NCBI GenBank assembly: GCA_013361525.1
Contig: JABFXY010000094.1
Location: 44,555-108,554, forward strand
Reading direction: 5' to 3'
Length of the DNA stretch: 64,000 bases
From: Polyangiaceae bacterium
Lineage (GTDB): Bacteria; Myxococcota_A; Polyangia; Polyangiales; Polyangiaceae
The position numbers were made by a program, and so were the translations under genes. This document shows positions 48,703 through 56,954 of this stretch, piece by piece. The notes below the pieces were generated by a model, which saw only the letters and a program-made list of their open reading frames with translations, ran no database searches and was not told where the DNA came from. Each line of letters starts with the position of its first letter. Position 1 is the first letter of the stretch.

Positions 48703-49083
48703 ATGCGCCCGAGTTGCGGAATCGCCGGCAAGAGGGGGCGAATCACGCACAGGCTTCTCGCAGCGAGCATCGCCGCGGCAGCGCTCGCTGGCTGCACGGC
48801 ATCGTCGGACGCGAAGGTGGACGGGCGCAAAGAAGCGGTCGCTGCCGTCGTCGAGCCGCAACGAGCCCAAGCCTCACCCGAAGCGAAGCCCGCCTGTCAC
48901 TACGTCGAGCCCGACGAGGAAGGCTGCCCTGAAGGCTACGTCGAGTGCCCGCTCGGCGACGTCACGATGTGCGTGCGGCCTTGGGAGTACGACGACTGCT
49001 GCGCTCCGTACACGAGCACGCCGGACTCGGAGCAGAGTCTGAACGATCCCGGCGCGAACGAACAGCGGCTGAAGCGCGGCTGA
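48703..49083 (+). CDS. Small Cys-rich lipoprotein
   Basis: A 126-residue lipoprotein with an ideal Shine-Dalgarno (GGAGG) before the ATG at 48703 and a signal peptide ending LAGC. The mature part has an Ala/Glu linker and then a Cys-rich module (PACHYVEPDEEGCPEGYVECPLG, then CVRPWEYDDCCAPY), probably stabilised by disulfides. No known family. It is head-on to the nuo cluster, ending 17 nt from the nuoI stop. Confidence 0.75.
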   Translation: MRPSCGIAGKRGRITHRLLAASIAAAALAGCTASSDAKVDGRKEAVAAVVEPQRAQASPEAKPACHYVEPDEEGCPEGYVECPLGDVTMCVRPWEYDDCCAPYTSTPDSEQSLNDPGANEQRLKRG

Positions 49084-49100
49084 CCCGCGCTTCGTGCGAA

Positions 49101-49769
49101 TCAATGCGCCTGCTCGCGATCGAGACCGGGGTGGGTCTCATCGCCCGGCTCGTGTCGGGGGTTCGCCGTCAGTCGCGAGCCGTCGCGGCCGGTGAACCCC
49201 ATCAAGAGATCCTTGCCGTAGATGAACTGCTCGCGGGAGTCGTACGGCACCGCGTGGAGACCCGTATCCATGCGGATCGCGTCGCACGGACAAGCCTCGA
49301 CGCAGAAGCCGCAGAACACGCAGCGAAGCTCGTCGATGACGAACTTCTTCGGGTAGCGCTCGTACCCGCGGCGCGGATCACCTTCGGCGTATTCGCCGGC
49401 CTCGATGTGGATGCACTGCGCGGGGCAGACGGTGGAGCAGCAGAGGCACGCGACGCAACGAGGTGAGCCGTCGTCGCGGATCGTGAGGCGGTGCAAGCCG
49501 CGGAAGCGATCGGTGTAGGGCCGCTTCTCTTCCGGGTACGAGATCGTCGTGATGCCCCACGACAGGCTCTCGAGGACCGGATCCTTCTTCTGACCGAGGA
49601 TCATCTCCTTGGTGTTCTTGAAGAAGGCGCTCATCGTCTGGGCGAGACCCTTCGCGACGGCGGGGAGGTAGCTCTGCACCTCGAAGTCGCGCGTGGGGCG
49701 CGCGACGACCTTCGTCGTGGTTTGCGCGCCCTTCGGCTTCGTCCAGGTCTTGGTTTGATCGATCGTCAT
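49101..49769 (-). CDS. nuoI: NADH-quinone oxidoreductase subunit I
   Basis: A 222-residue peripheral-arm subunit of complex I with two [4Fe-4S] clusters: CVACLCCSTVCP (clusters N6a/N6b ligands together with the second set) and CVFCGFCVEACP. The fold between them (IHIEAGEYAEGDPRRGYERYPKKFVIDELR) is typical. The N-terminal 45 residues are Lys/Thr-rich and the C-terminal tail is Asp/His-rich, both variable regions. It starts 2 nt after the nuoH stop and is the last nuo gene here; nuoJKLMN are absent downstream, where the next gene runs the other way. Confidence 0.95.
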   Translation of the reverse strand: MTIDQTKTWTKPKGAQTTTKVVARPTRDFEVQSYLPAVAKGLAQTMSAFFKNTKEMILGQKKDPVLESLSWGITTISYPEEKRPYTDRFRGLHRLTIRDDGSPRCVACLCCSTVCPAQCIHIEAGEYAEGDPRRGYERYPKKFVIDELRCVFCGFCVEACPCDAIRMDTGLHAVPYDSREQFIYGKDLLMGFTGRDGSRLTANPRHEPGDETHPGLDREQAH

Positions 49770-49771
49770 GA

Positions 49772-51589
49772 TCAGGCCTGCATCGGGGTGGGCTTCACGC
49801 CGCCTGCTGCATTGGCGAACCGCGCGGAGCTCGACTTGAGGAAACGCGTGCTCTCGACCGGTCGGAGGAAGAGCCAGACGATGCCGATCGGCATGAGCAA
49901 GATCCCGATCGCGACGAGCAGGTGGCTCAGCTGGCCGAGCAGCTTGAGGGTGGCGTGGAGGCCCGGGCCCGCAGCGTCGATGGCGACGACACCGACCGCG
50001 GTGACCGCGAGGTTCAAGATCGCGAGCGGCAGGAGCTTCGTCCAGCCGAACTTCATCAGCTGGTCGTAGCGGAATCGCGGCAACGTCCAGCGGAAGAAGA
50101 TGACGACCCACGACATCAGGAGCGTCTTGCCGAAGAAGGTGAGGATCTGAATCACCGTCACGGCGAGGTGGTTCATCTTGTAGGCGAAGAGCTGCGTGCT
50201 GCCGATCGTGACGTCGATGCCGTCCGCGAAGAGGAACGGGAGCGTGTAGCCGCCGAAGAAGAGCGTCACGATGAGCGCGCTCGAGGTGAGGACCTCGACG
50301 TACTCACCGGCCATGAACATGCCGAACTTGAAGCCGGAGTACTCGACGAAGTAGCCGGCGACGATCTCGCTCTCGCCTTCGGGCTGGTCGAACGGCACGC
50401 GCTTCGTCTCGGCCATCGAGGCCGCGAGGAACATGAAGAACGCGAGCGGCTGGATGAAGATGCCCCAGGCATAATCGTTCTGCCACTGGACCATCGGGTT
50501 GAACCGGAGCGACGAGTAGATGAGGAAGAGGCCCATCAGCGAGAGGCCCATCGCCACCTCGTAGCTCACCATCTGGCTCGCGGCGCGGAGGCCGCCGAGC
50601 AGGGAGAACTTGTTGTCGCTCGCCCAGCCGGCGATCGCGGCGCCGATGACGCCCGTCGAGGAGATCGCGAAGATGTAGAGGATGCCGACGTTGAGATCGA
50701 CGATCTGCAGCGGCACCGAGTGGCCTTCGCAGACGGCGTCGCGCGCCATCGCGCCCTTTACCCGCAGCAGCTCGCTGAACTCGAACGCGCCGTTGTGGTT
50801 CACGTCCTGGAAGCAGAGCTGATCGCCGAACGGCGTGACCGCCATGACGACGAGCGCCGGGAACATCGCGATCATCGGGCCGAGCGCGTGGAGCAGTCGA
50901 TCCGCGTTCTTCGGGATGAAGTCCTCCTTGAACATCATCTTTAGCGCGTCGGCGATGCCGTGGAGGGTGCCGGCGAGGCGGATGCCGACCGTGCCCTTCG
51001 GGATGCGGAGCGCGGCGTAGACGCCGGACGCGCCGAGGAGGCCGCCGAGCACGACGCTGGCGATGCGGGCCGCGAGATACGCGCCGTCAGCCGACATCTG
51101 GCCGTCGGCGACGCGGCGAGAGAGGCCCATCGTGAGCAGACCCACGACGACGTGCGCCGCGAGGCCGGCGTAGAAGTAGGCGCGCGGAAGGTTCGAGCCG
51201 ACCGCTTGCTCGAACGCGTTGAGCGCGCCCTTGCGGTGAATGCGCCACGACAGCACGACGAGGTTGAACCAGCCGACGAGGACGATGAGCTGCAGGCTCA
51301 CGCCCATGCGGTCGATCGCGGCCTGCGGCGTGTGCGCTTGACCGAGGCCGAGCGCCGCGAGCGCGCCGAGCAGGATGCCCGGCGCGACGAGGATGCCCTG
51401 CACGATGAAGCTCGGCAGGTTCACCACCGCGCGGTTCGGACCGACGCGGTGCTGGATCATCGCGCTCTGCCGGCGATCGGCCCAGACGGCGATCGCGGAG
51501 AAGTTCAGACAGAAGCCGATGATGATGAGGATCTTGACGATGGCGAGGACGACCTCGACCCACCCGAAGGAAGTGCCGGTCTGGTTCAT
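49772..51589 (-). CDS. nuoH: NADH-quinone oxidoreductase subunit H with large insertion
   Basis: A 605-residue membrane subunit at the quinone site; NuoH is usually 330-430 residues. Standard landmarks are WADRRQSAMIQHRVGPNRA, GIADALKMMFKEDFIPKNADRLLHALGP, SLLGGLRAASQMVSYEVAMGL and ETKRVPFDQPEGESEIVAGYFVEYSG. Between the first two (residues about 55-208) lies an insert with roughly four extra hydrophobic helices. A loop after the next helix holds DVNHNGAFEFSE (residues 262-273), which fits an EF-hand Ca2+ loop. Its ATG overlaps the nuoG stop by 4 nt. Key quinone-site residues look intact, so it should still function. Confidence 0.93.
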   Translation of the reverse strand: MNQTGTSFGWVEVVLAIVKILIIIGFCLNFSAIAVWADRRQSAMIQHRVGPNRAVVNLPSFIVQGILVAPGILLGALAALGLGQAHTPQAAIDRMGVSLQLIVLVGWFNLVVLSWRIHRKGALNAFEQAVGSNLPRAYFYAGLAAHVVVGLLTMGLSRRVADGQMSADGAYLAARIASVVLGGLLGASGVYAALRIPKGTVGIRLAGTLHGIADALKMMFKEDFIPKNADRLLHALGPMIAMFPALVVMAVTPFGDQLCFQDVNHNGAFEFSELLRVKGAMARDAVCEGHSVPLQIVDLNVGILYIFAISSTGVIGAAIAGWASDNKFSLLGGLRAASQMVSYEVAMGLSLMGLFLIYSSLRFNPMVQWQNDYAWGIFIQPLAFFMFLAASMAETKRVPFDQPEGESEIVAGYFVEYSGFKFGMFMAGEYVEVLTSSALIVTLFFGGYTLPFLFADGIDVTIGSTQLFAYKMNHLAVTVIQILTFFGKTLLMSWVVIFFRWTLPRFRYDQLMKFGWTKLLPLAILNLAVTAVGVVAIDAAGPGLHATLKLLGQLSHLLVAIGILLMPIGIVWLFLRPVESTRFLKSSSARFANAAGGVKPTPMQA

Positions 51590-53229
51590 GGCGTCACCTG
51601 AGCGGGAGCGCTCTCAGCGGGTGCGTCGCTACCTGCGGTCATCGCTTTGCGGAGCTCGGAGAGCTTGCGCCAGTTGGTTGCGAAGCCGAGCGCGCGACCG
51701 AGCTTGCCGATGAGCTGCCAGCCCGGCGTCGCGCTGCCTCGCGCGTGGAGCGCGCGCTCGCTCGCCTGAACGCGGCCCTTCTTGTTGACGTAGGTCGCGT
51801 CCGTCTCCGCCCAGGAGCAAGCCGGAAGGGCGACCTTCGCGACGCGCGTGAGCGGGCCGGCGTGCGACGAGACGACGACGACCTTCTTGTTCTTGAGGGC
51901 GGTGCCGAGCTCTTTCGTGTCGACCTCGACATGACCACCGAGGGCGAGCACCGTGTCGAACTCGTCAGCGTGCTTGAGGAGGTCCCCGAGCGGGCGCGGC
52001 GGCGTTCCGTTGCAGAGCTTCAGCACGCCCGTGGTGTTCGGGTTGCGATCCTCGCTGAGGAGAATGTCGTCGCCCGTGCCGAGCGGCTTGCCCGTGACGA
52101 AGAAGCGCTCGATGCCGAGGTACGTCTTCGCGAGCGTGTAGAGCGCCCAGTTGTCCTCGAGGCTGTGCTGCGCAGAGAGGACGACGGCGACCTTCTCGGG
52201 CTTGGAAGCGAGGTTGCCGAGGAGATCCTTCGCGGCGGCGACGGCTTCGTCGACGGTGGCGGGGCCGGTGCCGACGGCCGCCTCGAGGAGACGTCCCTCG
52301 ATCGCGTCCGAGTACGACAGCATGCCGATGTCGCACATCCAGTACGCGTTCACGTCTTTGTTGTCGCGCGGACGATGCCGGTACGGCGTGTTGTTGCGCG
52401 GGTCGAAGTCGAGGTACGCGTTGCAACCCGTCGCGCAGCCTTGGCAGATCGTGCGCGCCGAGCGAAGGAACCACACGCGCGCCTTGAAGCGGAAATCTTT
52501 CGAGGTGAGCGCGCCGACCGGGCACACGTGCTCGGTCATCAGCGTGTAGTTGTGATCGAGCTGGCGACCGGGCGAGACGGTGATCTCGTTCAAGTTGCCG
52601 CGCTCGCGCACGTCGAGGACCGGGTCCTTCGCGATCTCGTCGGTGAAGCGGACGCAGCGCGTGCAGACGATGCAGCGCTCGGCGTCGTAGACGATGGTCG
52701 GGCCGAAGGAGACCGCCTTCGGCTTGTGCACGACCTCTTGCTTCATGCGCTTGCCGGTGCGCTGGTGCTCGAGCCAGTAATCCTGGAGACGGCACTCACC
52801 GGCTTGGTCGCAGATCGGGCAGTCGACCGGGTGGTTGAGGAGCAGAAGCTCTTGAACCGCAGAGCGCGCTTCCTCGACGTGTTTGCTCGACTCGGAGAGG
52901 ACCTCGAGCCCGGGGGCGCACGCCTGCTGGCAAGCCGGTTGGAGCTTCGGCTTGTTTTGGTAGACGTAGTCCTTCTTGACCGGGTCCCACTGAAGCACGT
53001 CGAGCTTCATCGCGGGGCGGCCTGGAGGCGGCGGCAGCTCGACGAGGCACATACGGCAGTTGGCCGCGACGCTCAGGCCGGGGTGCCAGCAGTAGTGCGG
53101 GATGTCGATGCCCGCGCGATGCGCCGCGCGGATGATCGTGTCGCCCGGCTCGAAGGGGATCTCGCGGCCGTCGATCTTGATGGTGTTCGGAGGCTTCGGG
53201 GCCTCTGCCTGGGGCGCTTGCGCGGTCAT
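51586..53229 (-). CDS. nuoG: NADH-quinone oxidoreductase subunit G
   Basis: A 547-residue Fe-S subunit of complex I. It contains the [2Fe-2S] ligands (HYCWHPGLSVAANCRMCLVE), the His-Cys3 [4Fe-4S] region (NHPVDCPICDQAGECRLQDY), CIVCTRCVRFTDE and a further CQGCATGCNAYLDF cluster motif. The remaining part is a shortened molybdopterin-like fold, much shorter than in E. coli (about 900). It directly follows nuoD (1 nt gap) with no nuoE or nuoF between, unlike the usual nuoDEFG order, and overlaps nuoH by 4 nt. Confidence 0.94.
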   Translation of the reverse strand: MTAQAPQAEAPKPPNTIKIDGREIPFEPGDTIIRAAHRAGIDIPHYCWHPGLSVAANCRMCLVELPPPPGRPAMKLDVLQWDPVKKDYVYQNKPKLQPACQQACAPGLEVLSESSKHVEEARSAVQELLLLNHPVDCPICDQAGECRLQDYWLEHQRTGKRMKQEVVHKPKAVSFGPTIVYDAERCIVCTRCVRFTDEIAKDPVLDVRERGNLNEITVSPGRQLDHNYTLMTEHVCPVGALTSKDFRFKARVWFLRSARTICQGCATGCNAYLDFDPRNNTPYRHRPRDNKDVNAYWMCDIGMLSYSDAIEGRLLEAAVGTGPATVDEAVAAAKDLLGNLASKPEKVAVVLSAQHSLEDNWALYTLAKTYLGIERFFVTGKPLGTGDDILLSEDRNPNTTGVLKLCNGTPPRPLGDLLKHADEFDTVLALGGHVEVDTKELGTALKNKKVVVVSSHAGPLTRVAKVALPACSWAETDATYVNKKGRVQASERALHARGSATPGWQLIGKLGRALGFATNWRKLSELRKAMTAGSDAPAESAPAQVTP

Positions 53230-53230
53230 G

Positions 53231-54445
53231 TCAGTGGTCGCACTCCCCGCCGATCATGTTCATCGAGCCGAACGTGGGGACGACGTCGGGGATCATCGCG
53301 CCCACGATGAGTCGCTCGAGGCCCTGCGTGATGGCGAAACACGGAGGCCTGATGCGAACGCGGTACGGCGTGCCGCTGCCGTCGGAGACGAGGTAGAAGC
53401 CGAGCTCGCCGTTGCCGCCCTCGGTGTACGAGTAGACCTCGCCCGCCGGGACCTTGATGCCTTCCATCACGATCTTGAAGTGCTGAATCGTGCCTTCGAT
53501 CGTGTTGTAGACCTCGTTCTTCGGCGGCATCACGATGCGCGGATCATCGACGTCGATGGGACCGTCGTCGGGCATCTGCTCGAGACACTGCTCGAGGATC
53601 CGCATGCTCTGCCGGATCTCTTCTTGGCGGCACATGAAGCGGTCGTAGTTGTCGCCCGTGGTGCCGACCGGGACGTCGAACTCGAAGCGGTCGTAGACGA
53701 GGTACGGGTGCGCGCGACGGATGTCGTACGGGACGCCGGTCGAGCGCAGGCACGGGCCCGTCCAGCTGAGCTCGAGCGCGTCCGCGCTGGAGATCTTGCC
53801 GACGCTCTCGAGGCGGTCGAGGAAGATGCGGTTCTTCAGGAGCAGGCCTTCCGACTCGGCGACGACGCTCGCGACGCGGGGAAGCGTCGCGCGGACGAGG
53901 TCCTTGAAGTAGGCCGTCGGCGGCTTCGCCATGCCGCCCACGCGGCCGAAGCTGTGCGTGACGCGAGCGCCGGTCTCTTCCTCGAAGATGTCCCAGATCA
54001 TCTCGCGGGCGCGCACATACCAGAGGAACGGCGTGAACGCGCCGAGCTCCATCGCCATGGCGCCGTTGCAGGTGAGGTGATCGCAGATGCGAGCGAGCTC
54101 ACCTAGCGCCACGCGGTAGTACTGCGCGCGCTCCGGCACGGTGATGCCGAGCATCTTCTCCACCGCGAGCGAGAAGCCCACGTTGTTGAGCATCGGCGAG
54201 ACGTAGTTGAGGCGATCGACGTACGGGTAGCACTGCGTCCACGTGCCGCGTTCGCACATCTTCTCGAAGCCGCGGTGCAGATATCCGATCTGCACGTCGG
54301 CCTTCGTGATCGTCTCGCCCGACAGCTCCACGACGATACGGACGGTGCCGTGCATCGCGGGGTGGCTCGGGCCCATGTTGAGCATCATCGGCTCGGCCGG
54401 CAGCTCGAGCTCACCCTCTTCGAGGTCCTGATCGAGGGGCTCCAT
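53231..54445 (-). CDS. nuoD: NADH-quinone oxidoreductase subunit D
   Basis: A 404-residue 49-kDa subunit that forms the quinone cavity with NuoB. MLNMGPSHPAMHGTVRIVVELSGE, VQIGYLHRGFEKMCE, YPYVDRLNYVSPMLNNVGF and the His/Asp/Arg residues near HLTCNGAMAMELGA are conserved, as is the C-terminal GDFDVVFGTIDPVFGEVDR-equivalent, read here as PDVVPTFGSMNMIGGECDH. The length is normal and the protein appears intact. It follows nuoC by 3 nt and precedes nuoG by 1 nt, so translation of the cluster is tightly coupled. Confidence 0.96.
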   Translation of the reverse strand: MEPLDQDLEEGELELPAEPMMLNMGPSHPAMHGTVRIVVELSGETITKADVQIGYLHRGFEKMCERGTWTQCYPYVDRLNYVSPMLNNVGFSLAVEKMLGITVPERAQYYRVALGELARICDHLTCNGAMAMELGAFTPFLWYVRAREMIWDIFEEETGARVTHSFGRVGGMAKPPTAYFKDLVRATLPRVASVVAESEGLLLKNRIFLDRLESVGKISSADALELSWTGPCLRSTGVPYDIRRAHPYLVYDRFEFDVPVGTTGDNYDRFMCRQEEIRQSMRILEQCLEQMPDDGPIDVDDPRIVMPPKNEVYNTIEGTIQHFKIVMEGIKVPAGEVYSYTEGGNGELGFYLVSDGSGTPYRVRIRPPCFAITQGLERLIVGAMIPDVVPTFGSMNMIGGECDH

Positions 54446-54448
54446 CTC

Positions 54449-55114
54449 TCAGCTCTCCTTCACGGCCAGCGACTTGCGCGGCGCGGGCCCGCGAGCCGGA
54501 AGCTCGGGGCTCGGGTTCGGGTGCTCGCGCCCGTCGACCATCTTCGGGTCGTCGCGGTTGTACTCGTGCGTTTGGCGACCGAACGGCATGCCCTCGTCGG
54601 GCCCGAACGGCGCGAATTTCTCAGGCCCCTCTAGAAGCTCGACGAGGGGTTGGATCTTGTTCGCCGGGTAGTCTTTGCGGAGCGGATGGCCCTTGAACTC
54701 GGGGTACATCAGGATCCGCCGCAGGTCGGGGTGCCCGCGGAAGACGATGCCCATCAGATCGTAGGTCTCGCGCTCGAACCAGTTCGCGCCGCCCCAGATG
54801 GGCGTAATCGAATCGACCTCGGCCGTGTCCGCCTCGGCGTCGCCGACGCGCGTCTTCAAGCGGATGCGATGCCCCTTTTCGAGCGAGCGCAGGTGGAGGA
54901 CGACCTCGAAGCGCGGATCGCGATCGGGGTAATCGACGCCGCACAGGTCCACGAACATGTTCATGGCGCAGCGCGGATCCGACTTGAGAAACCGCGCGAT
55001 CTCGAACCACTTGTCCGGATCGACGATGGCGGTCTCGTCGCCGAACTGGCTCTGCGTGTCCCAGATCGCGTCGCCGAAGCGGGTCTTCAGCGCTTCGAGA
55101 ACGGCCTTGCTCAT
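54449..55114 (-). CDS. nuoC: NADH-quinone oxidoreductase subunit C
   Basis: A 221-residue 30-kDa subunit of the peripheral arm. It shows MNMFVDLCGVDYPDRDPRFEVVLHLRSLEKGHRIRLKTRV and the family signature NWFERETYDLMGIVFRGHPDLRRILMYPEFKGHPLRKDYP. The C-terminal 40 residues are a Pro/Arg-rich extension (PNPSPELPARGPAPRKS), variable in the family. The gap to nuoB is 37 nt, the largest inside the cluster, and to nuoD 3 nt. Confidence 0.95.
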   Translation of the reverse strand: MSKAVLEALKTRFGDAIWDTQSQFGDETAIVDPDKWFEIARFLKSDPRCAMNMFVDLCGVDYPDRDPRFEVVLHLRSLEKGHRIRLKTRVGDAEADTAEVDSITPIWGGANWFERETYDLMGIVFRGHPDLRRILMYPEFKGHPLRKDYPANKIQPLVELLEGPEKFAPFGPDEGMPFGRQTHEYNRDDPKMVDGREHPNPSPELPARGPAPRKSLAVKES

Positions 55115-55151
55115 GATTACCAGTCTTTCCGAGAAGTTCTGCGGGTGTCGA

Positions 55152-55739
55152 TCACGGCTTCGACTTGGGCTCGACCGCGCGGGGCCCGAGGCGTAGGCGC
55201 TCGGTGCTCACCAGCTCTTTGGCGCGCGGAACCGGATCGGTGCGCGGCTTCACGATCGCGGGGGTGCGATCGCCGCGCTGAATCTTGTCCTGAAGAAGGA
55301 GGAGCCCGTCGAGGACGGCCTCCGGCCGGGGCGGACAGCCCGGCACGTACACGTCGCAGGGGATGACTTTGTCGATGCCCGCGAGCGTCGTGTAGTTGTC
55401 GTAGAAGCCGCCGCACGAAGCGCACGTGCCGAAAGCGAGCGTCCACTTCGGGTCGGCCATCTGCTCGTAGATGCGGCGCAAGGCCGGCGCTTGGCGCTGG
55501 CTGATCGTGCCGACGACCCAGAGCAAATCCGCTTGGCGCGGGGAGAAGCGCGGAGCCTCGGCGCCGAAGCGCGCCATGTCGAAGCGAGGGCTCGCCATCG
55601 ACATGAACTCCATCCCGCAGCACGCGGTCACGAACGGGTACTGGAAGAGCGAGTACTTCTTCGCCCAGTTGAGGAGCGCCTCGAACTTCGTCGTCGCGAA
55701 GCCGGACTCCGTGCCCTCGAAAACGCGGGTCTCTGTCAT
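55152..55739 (-). CDS. nuoB: NADH-quinone oxidoreductase subunit B
   Basis: A 195-residue subunit holding the N2 [4Fe-4S] cluster next to quinone: FVTACCGMEFMSMASPRFDMARFGAE, LLWVVGTISQRQAPALRRIYEQMADPKWTLAFGTCASCGGFYDNY and VYVPGCPPRPEAVLDGLLLLQ supply the four cysteines, including the tandem CC pair. A C-terminal Lys/Pro-rich tail of about 30 residues follows. Its ATG (55739) overlaps the nuoA stop by 4 nt, which fixes the start; the open frame to 55832 is not used. Confidence 0.96.
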   Translation of the reverse strand: MTETRVFEGTESGFATTKFEALLNWAKKYSLFQYPFVTACCGMEFMSMASPRFDMARFGAEAPRFSPRQADLLWVVGTISQRQAPALRRIYEQMADPKWTLAFGTCASCGGFYDNYTTLAGIDKVIPCDVYVPGCPPRPEAVLDGLLLLQDKIQRGDRTPAIVKPRTDPVPRAKELVSTERLRLGPRAVEPKSKP

Positions 55740-56092
55740 CGCTCCCACTCCATTGCGCCCTTCTTCCACTCGTAAAGGAGGCCTACGACGAGGAGCAGCA
55801 TGAAAGGCACCATCGTCAGAAGGCCTTTCCACCCGGACTCACGGAAGGTGATGACCCACGGGTAGAGCAGCACCACCTCGACGTCGAGAACGACGAAGAG
55901 AATGGCCGTCATGTAGAATTTGACGCTCAACTTGGCGTGTCTGGCGCCCGTCGAGTCGCTGCCGCACTCGAACGGCATCATCTTCTCCTCGGTGGGGTTC
56001 TTCGGCCCGAGGATCGAGGTGAGCGTGAACATGGCGCCGACGATCACGGCGGCCACGAGGAACAACAGTAGGAGCGGGACGTAGGGGGCCAT
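55736..56092 (-). CDS. nuoA: NADH-quinone oxidoreductase subunit A
   Basis: A 118-residue membrane subunit with three hydrophobic helices: PYVPLLLLFLVAAVIVGAMFTL, FYMTAILFVVLDVEVVLLYPWV and LLTMVPFMLLLVVGLLYEW. The conserved loop between helices 1 and 2 is PFECGSDSTGARHAKLSVKFY, with the Cys-Gly characteristic of NuoA. The ATG at 56092 gives the family length; a start at 56131 or a TTG nearby would add up to 13 residues, and no Shine-Dalgarno decides. First gene of nuoABCDGHI. Confidence 0.93.
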   Translation of the reverse strand: MAPYVPLLLLFLVAAVIVGAMFTLTSILGPKNPTEEKMMPFECGSDSTGARHAKLSVKFYMTAILFVVLDVEVVLLYPWVITFRESGWKGLLTMVPFMLLLVVGLLYEWKKGAMEWER

Positions 56093-56501
56093 GTCTTTGG
56101 ACAACGCTGCCGGGTTCGGCGCGGCGGGCATTGTTGCAGAGAGTCGCCTCCCTCCGCGCAACGGATTGCACGAAATTCGCACGGGTAGCCGGGCGAATCG
56201 GAGGCAAACCCAGGTGGGTCCGGGCGAGCCGGCATGTAGCCGCGCCGTTCCACCAAGTCAATTCGACCCTCCTGCACCAGACAGGTCGCGGGCCTGAGAC
56301 GGCGCTGCCGAGACCGCGGAGTTGAACGTTGGACCGACGATTCGGCCGCCGGGCATGTAGGGCGAGGCAGGGCTGCGCGGGCGCACGTAGGCGTGGCGAC
56401 GGCGGACGCGCAGCGACCCGCGATCCGCGAGATTTCACGTGTCGGCTGCGCGGGACGGCGTGGCACCGAGCTTGCGGAAGCGACCGAACAAGGTCGTTTC
56501 G
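56093..56501. other. 409-bp intergenic region upstream of nuoA
   Basis: No gene supported. It holds the promoter side of the nuo cluster and of the divergent lipoprotein gene, and an imperfect copy (56175-56198) of the palindrome found at 5661. I could not identify defensible -35/-10 elements. Confidence 0.5.
56175..56198. repeat. Imperfect copy of palindrome A
   Basis: ATTCGCACGG (56175-56184), loop GTAG, CCGGGCGAAT (56189-56198): the left arm is identical to that at 5661-5670, and the right arm differs by one base, so the stem has one mismatch. It is located 83 nt upstream of the nuoA start. Confidence 0.7.
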
Positions 56502-56921
56502 ATGGTACGAACCGCAACAACTCCCATCCCGGATACGATCGTGGCCGGCATCGCTGCGGCGCTGTTCGGCCTCTGCATGTTAGCCCTCAGCTGCGGATGC
56601 AGCCCCAGGAAGGCGTCGATGACGCCCATCCCTGCGGCGGGCCCGGCTGTCGCGCGTGAGGCGCGGGCGCCCGACGCAGTCGAGGTGCTGCTCGATCGCG
56701 AGCCGGACAAACCGTTCGTCGTGATGGGCCAGCTCCAGGCCCGGGCCATCGAGAGCCCGAAGAGCATCGAGATGATGCGCGAAGAGGCGGCGCGGGCCGG
56801 CTTCGACGGGATCTACTGGATCGATTGCGAGACGCCCCGCCGGGGCCGGTGCACGGCGAAGGGCTACGTCTACGCGAAGCCCATCGAGCCGAAGGGCGCC
56901 GAGACCATCGCGAAGAAGTAG
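56502..56921 (+). CDS. Small predicted lipoprotein
   Basis: A 139-residue exported protein: TIVAGIAAALFGLCMLALSCGC is a signal sequence ending in a lipobox-like LSCGC. The mature domain, VEVLLDREPDKPFVVMGQLQARA...EAARAGFDGIYWIDCE...GRCTAKGYVYAKPIE, has alternating strands and one helix and resembles small YbjQ/DUF4156-type envelope domains, but this is weak. Two cysteines (IDCE and GRCT) could pair. The ATG at 56502 is favoured because it places the signal near the N-terminus. Confidence 0.68.
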   Translation: MVRTATTPIPDTIVAGIAAALFGLCMLALSCGCSPRKASMTPIPAAGPAVAREARAPDAVEVLLDREPDKPFVVMGQLQARAIESPKSIEMMREEAARAGFDGIYWIDCETPRRGRCTAKGYVYAKPIEPKGAETIAKK

Positions 56922-56954
56922 GTGCCGCGACGTCACGGTTCGCAGTAGGCGGGC

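Noticed and set aside
51745..53310. Long open frame antisense to nuoG
   Set aside because: Same reason; no domain and the sense strand encodes a clear complex I subunit.
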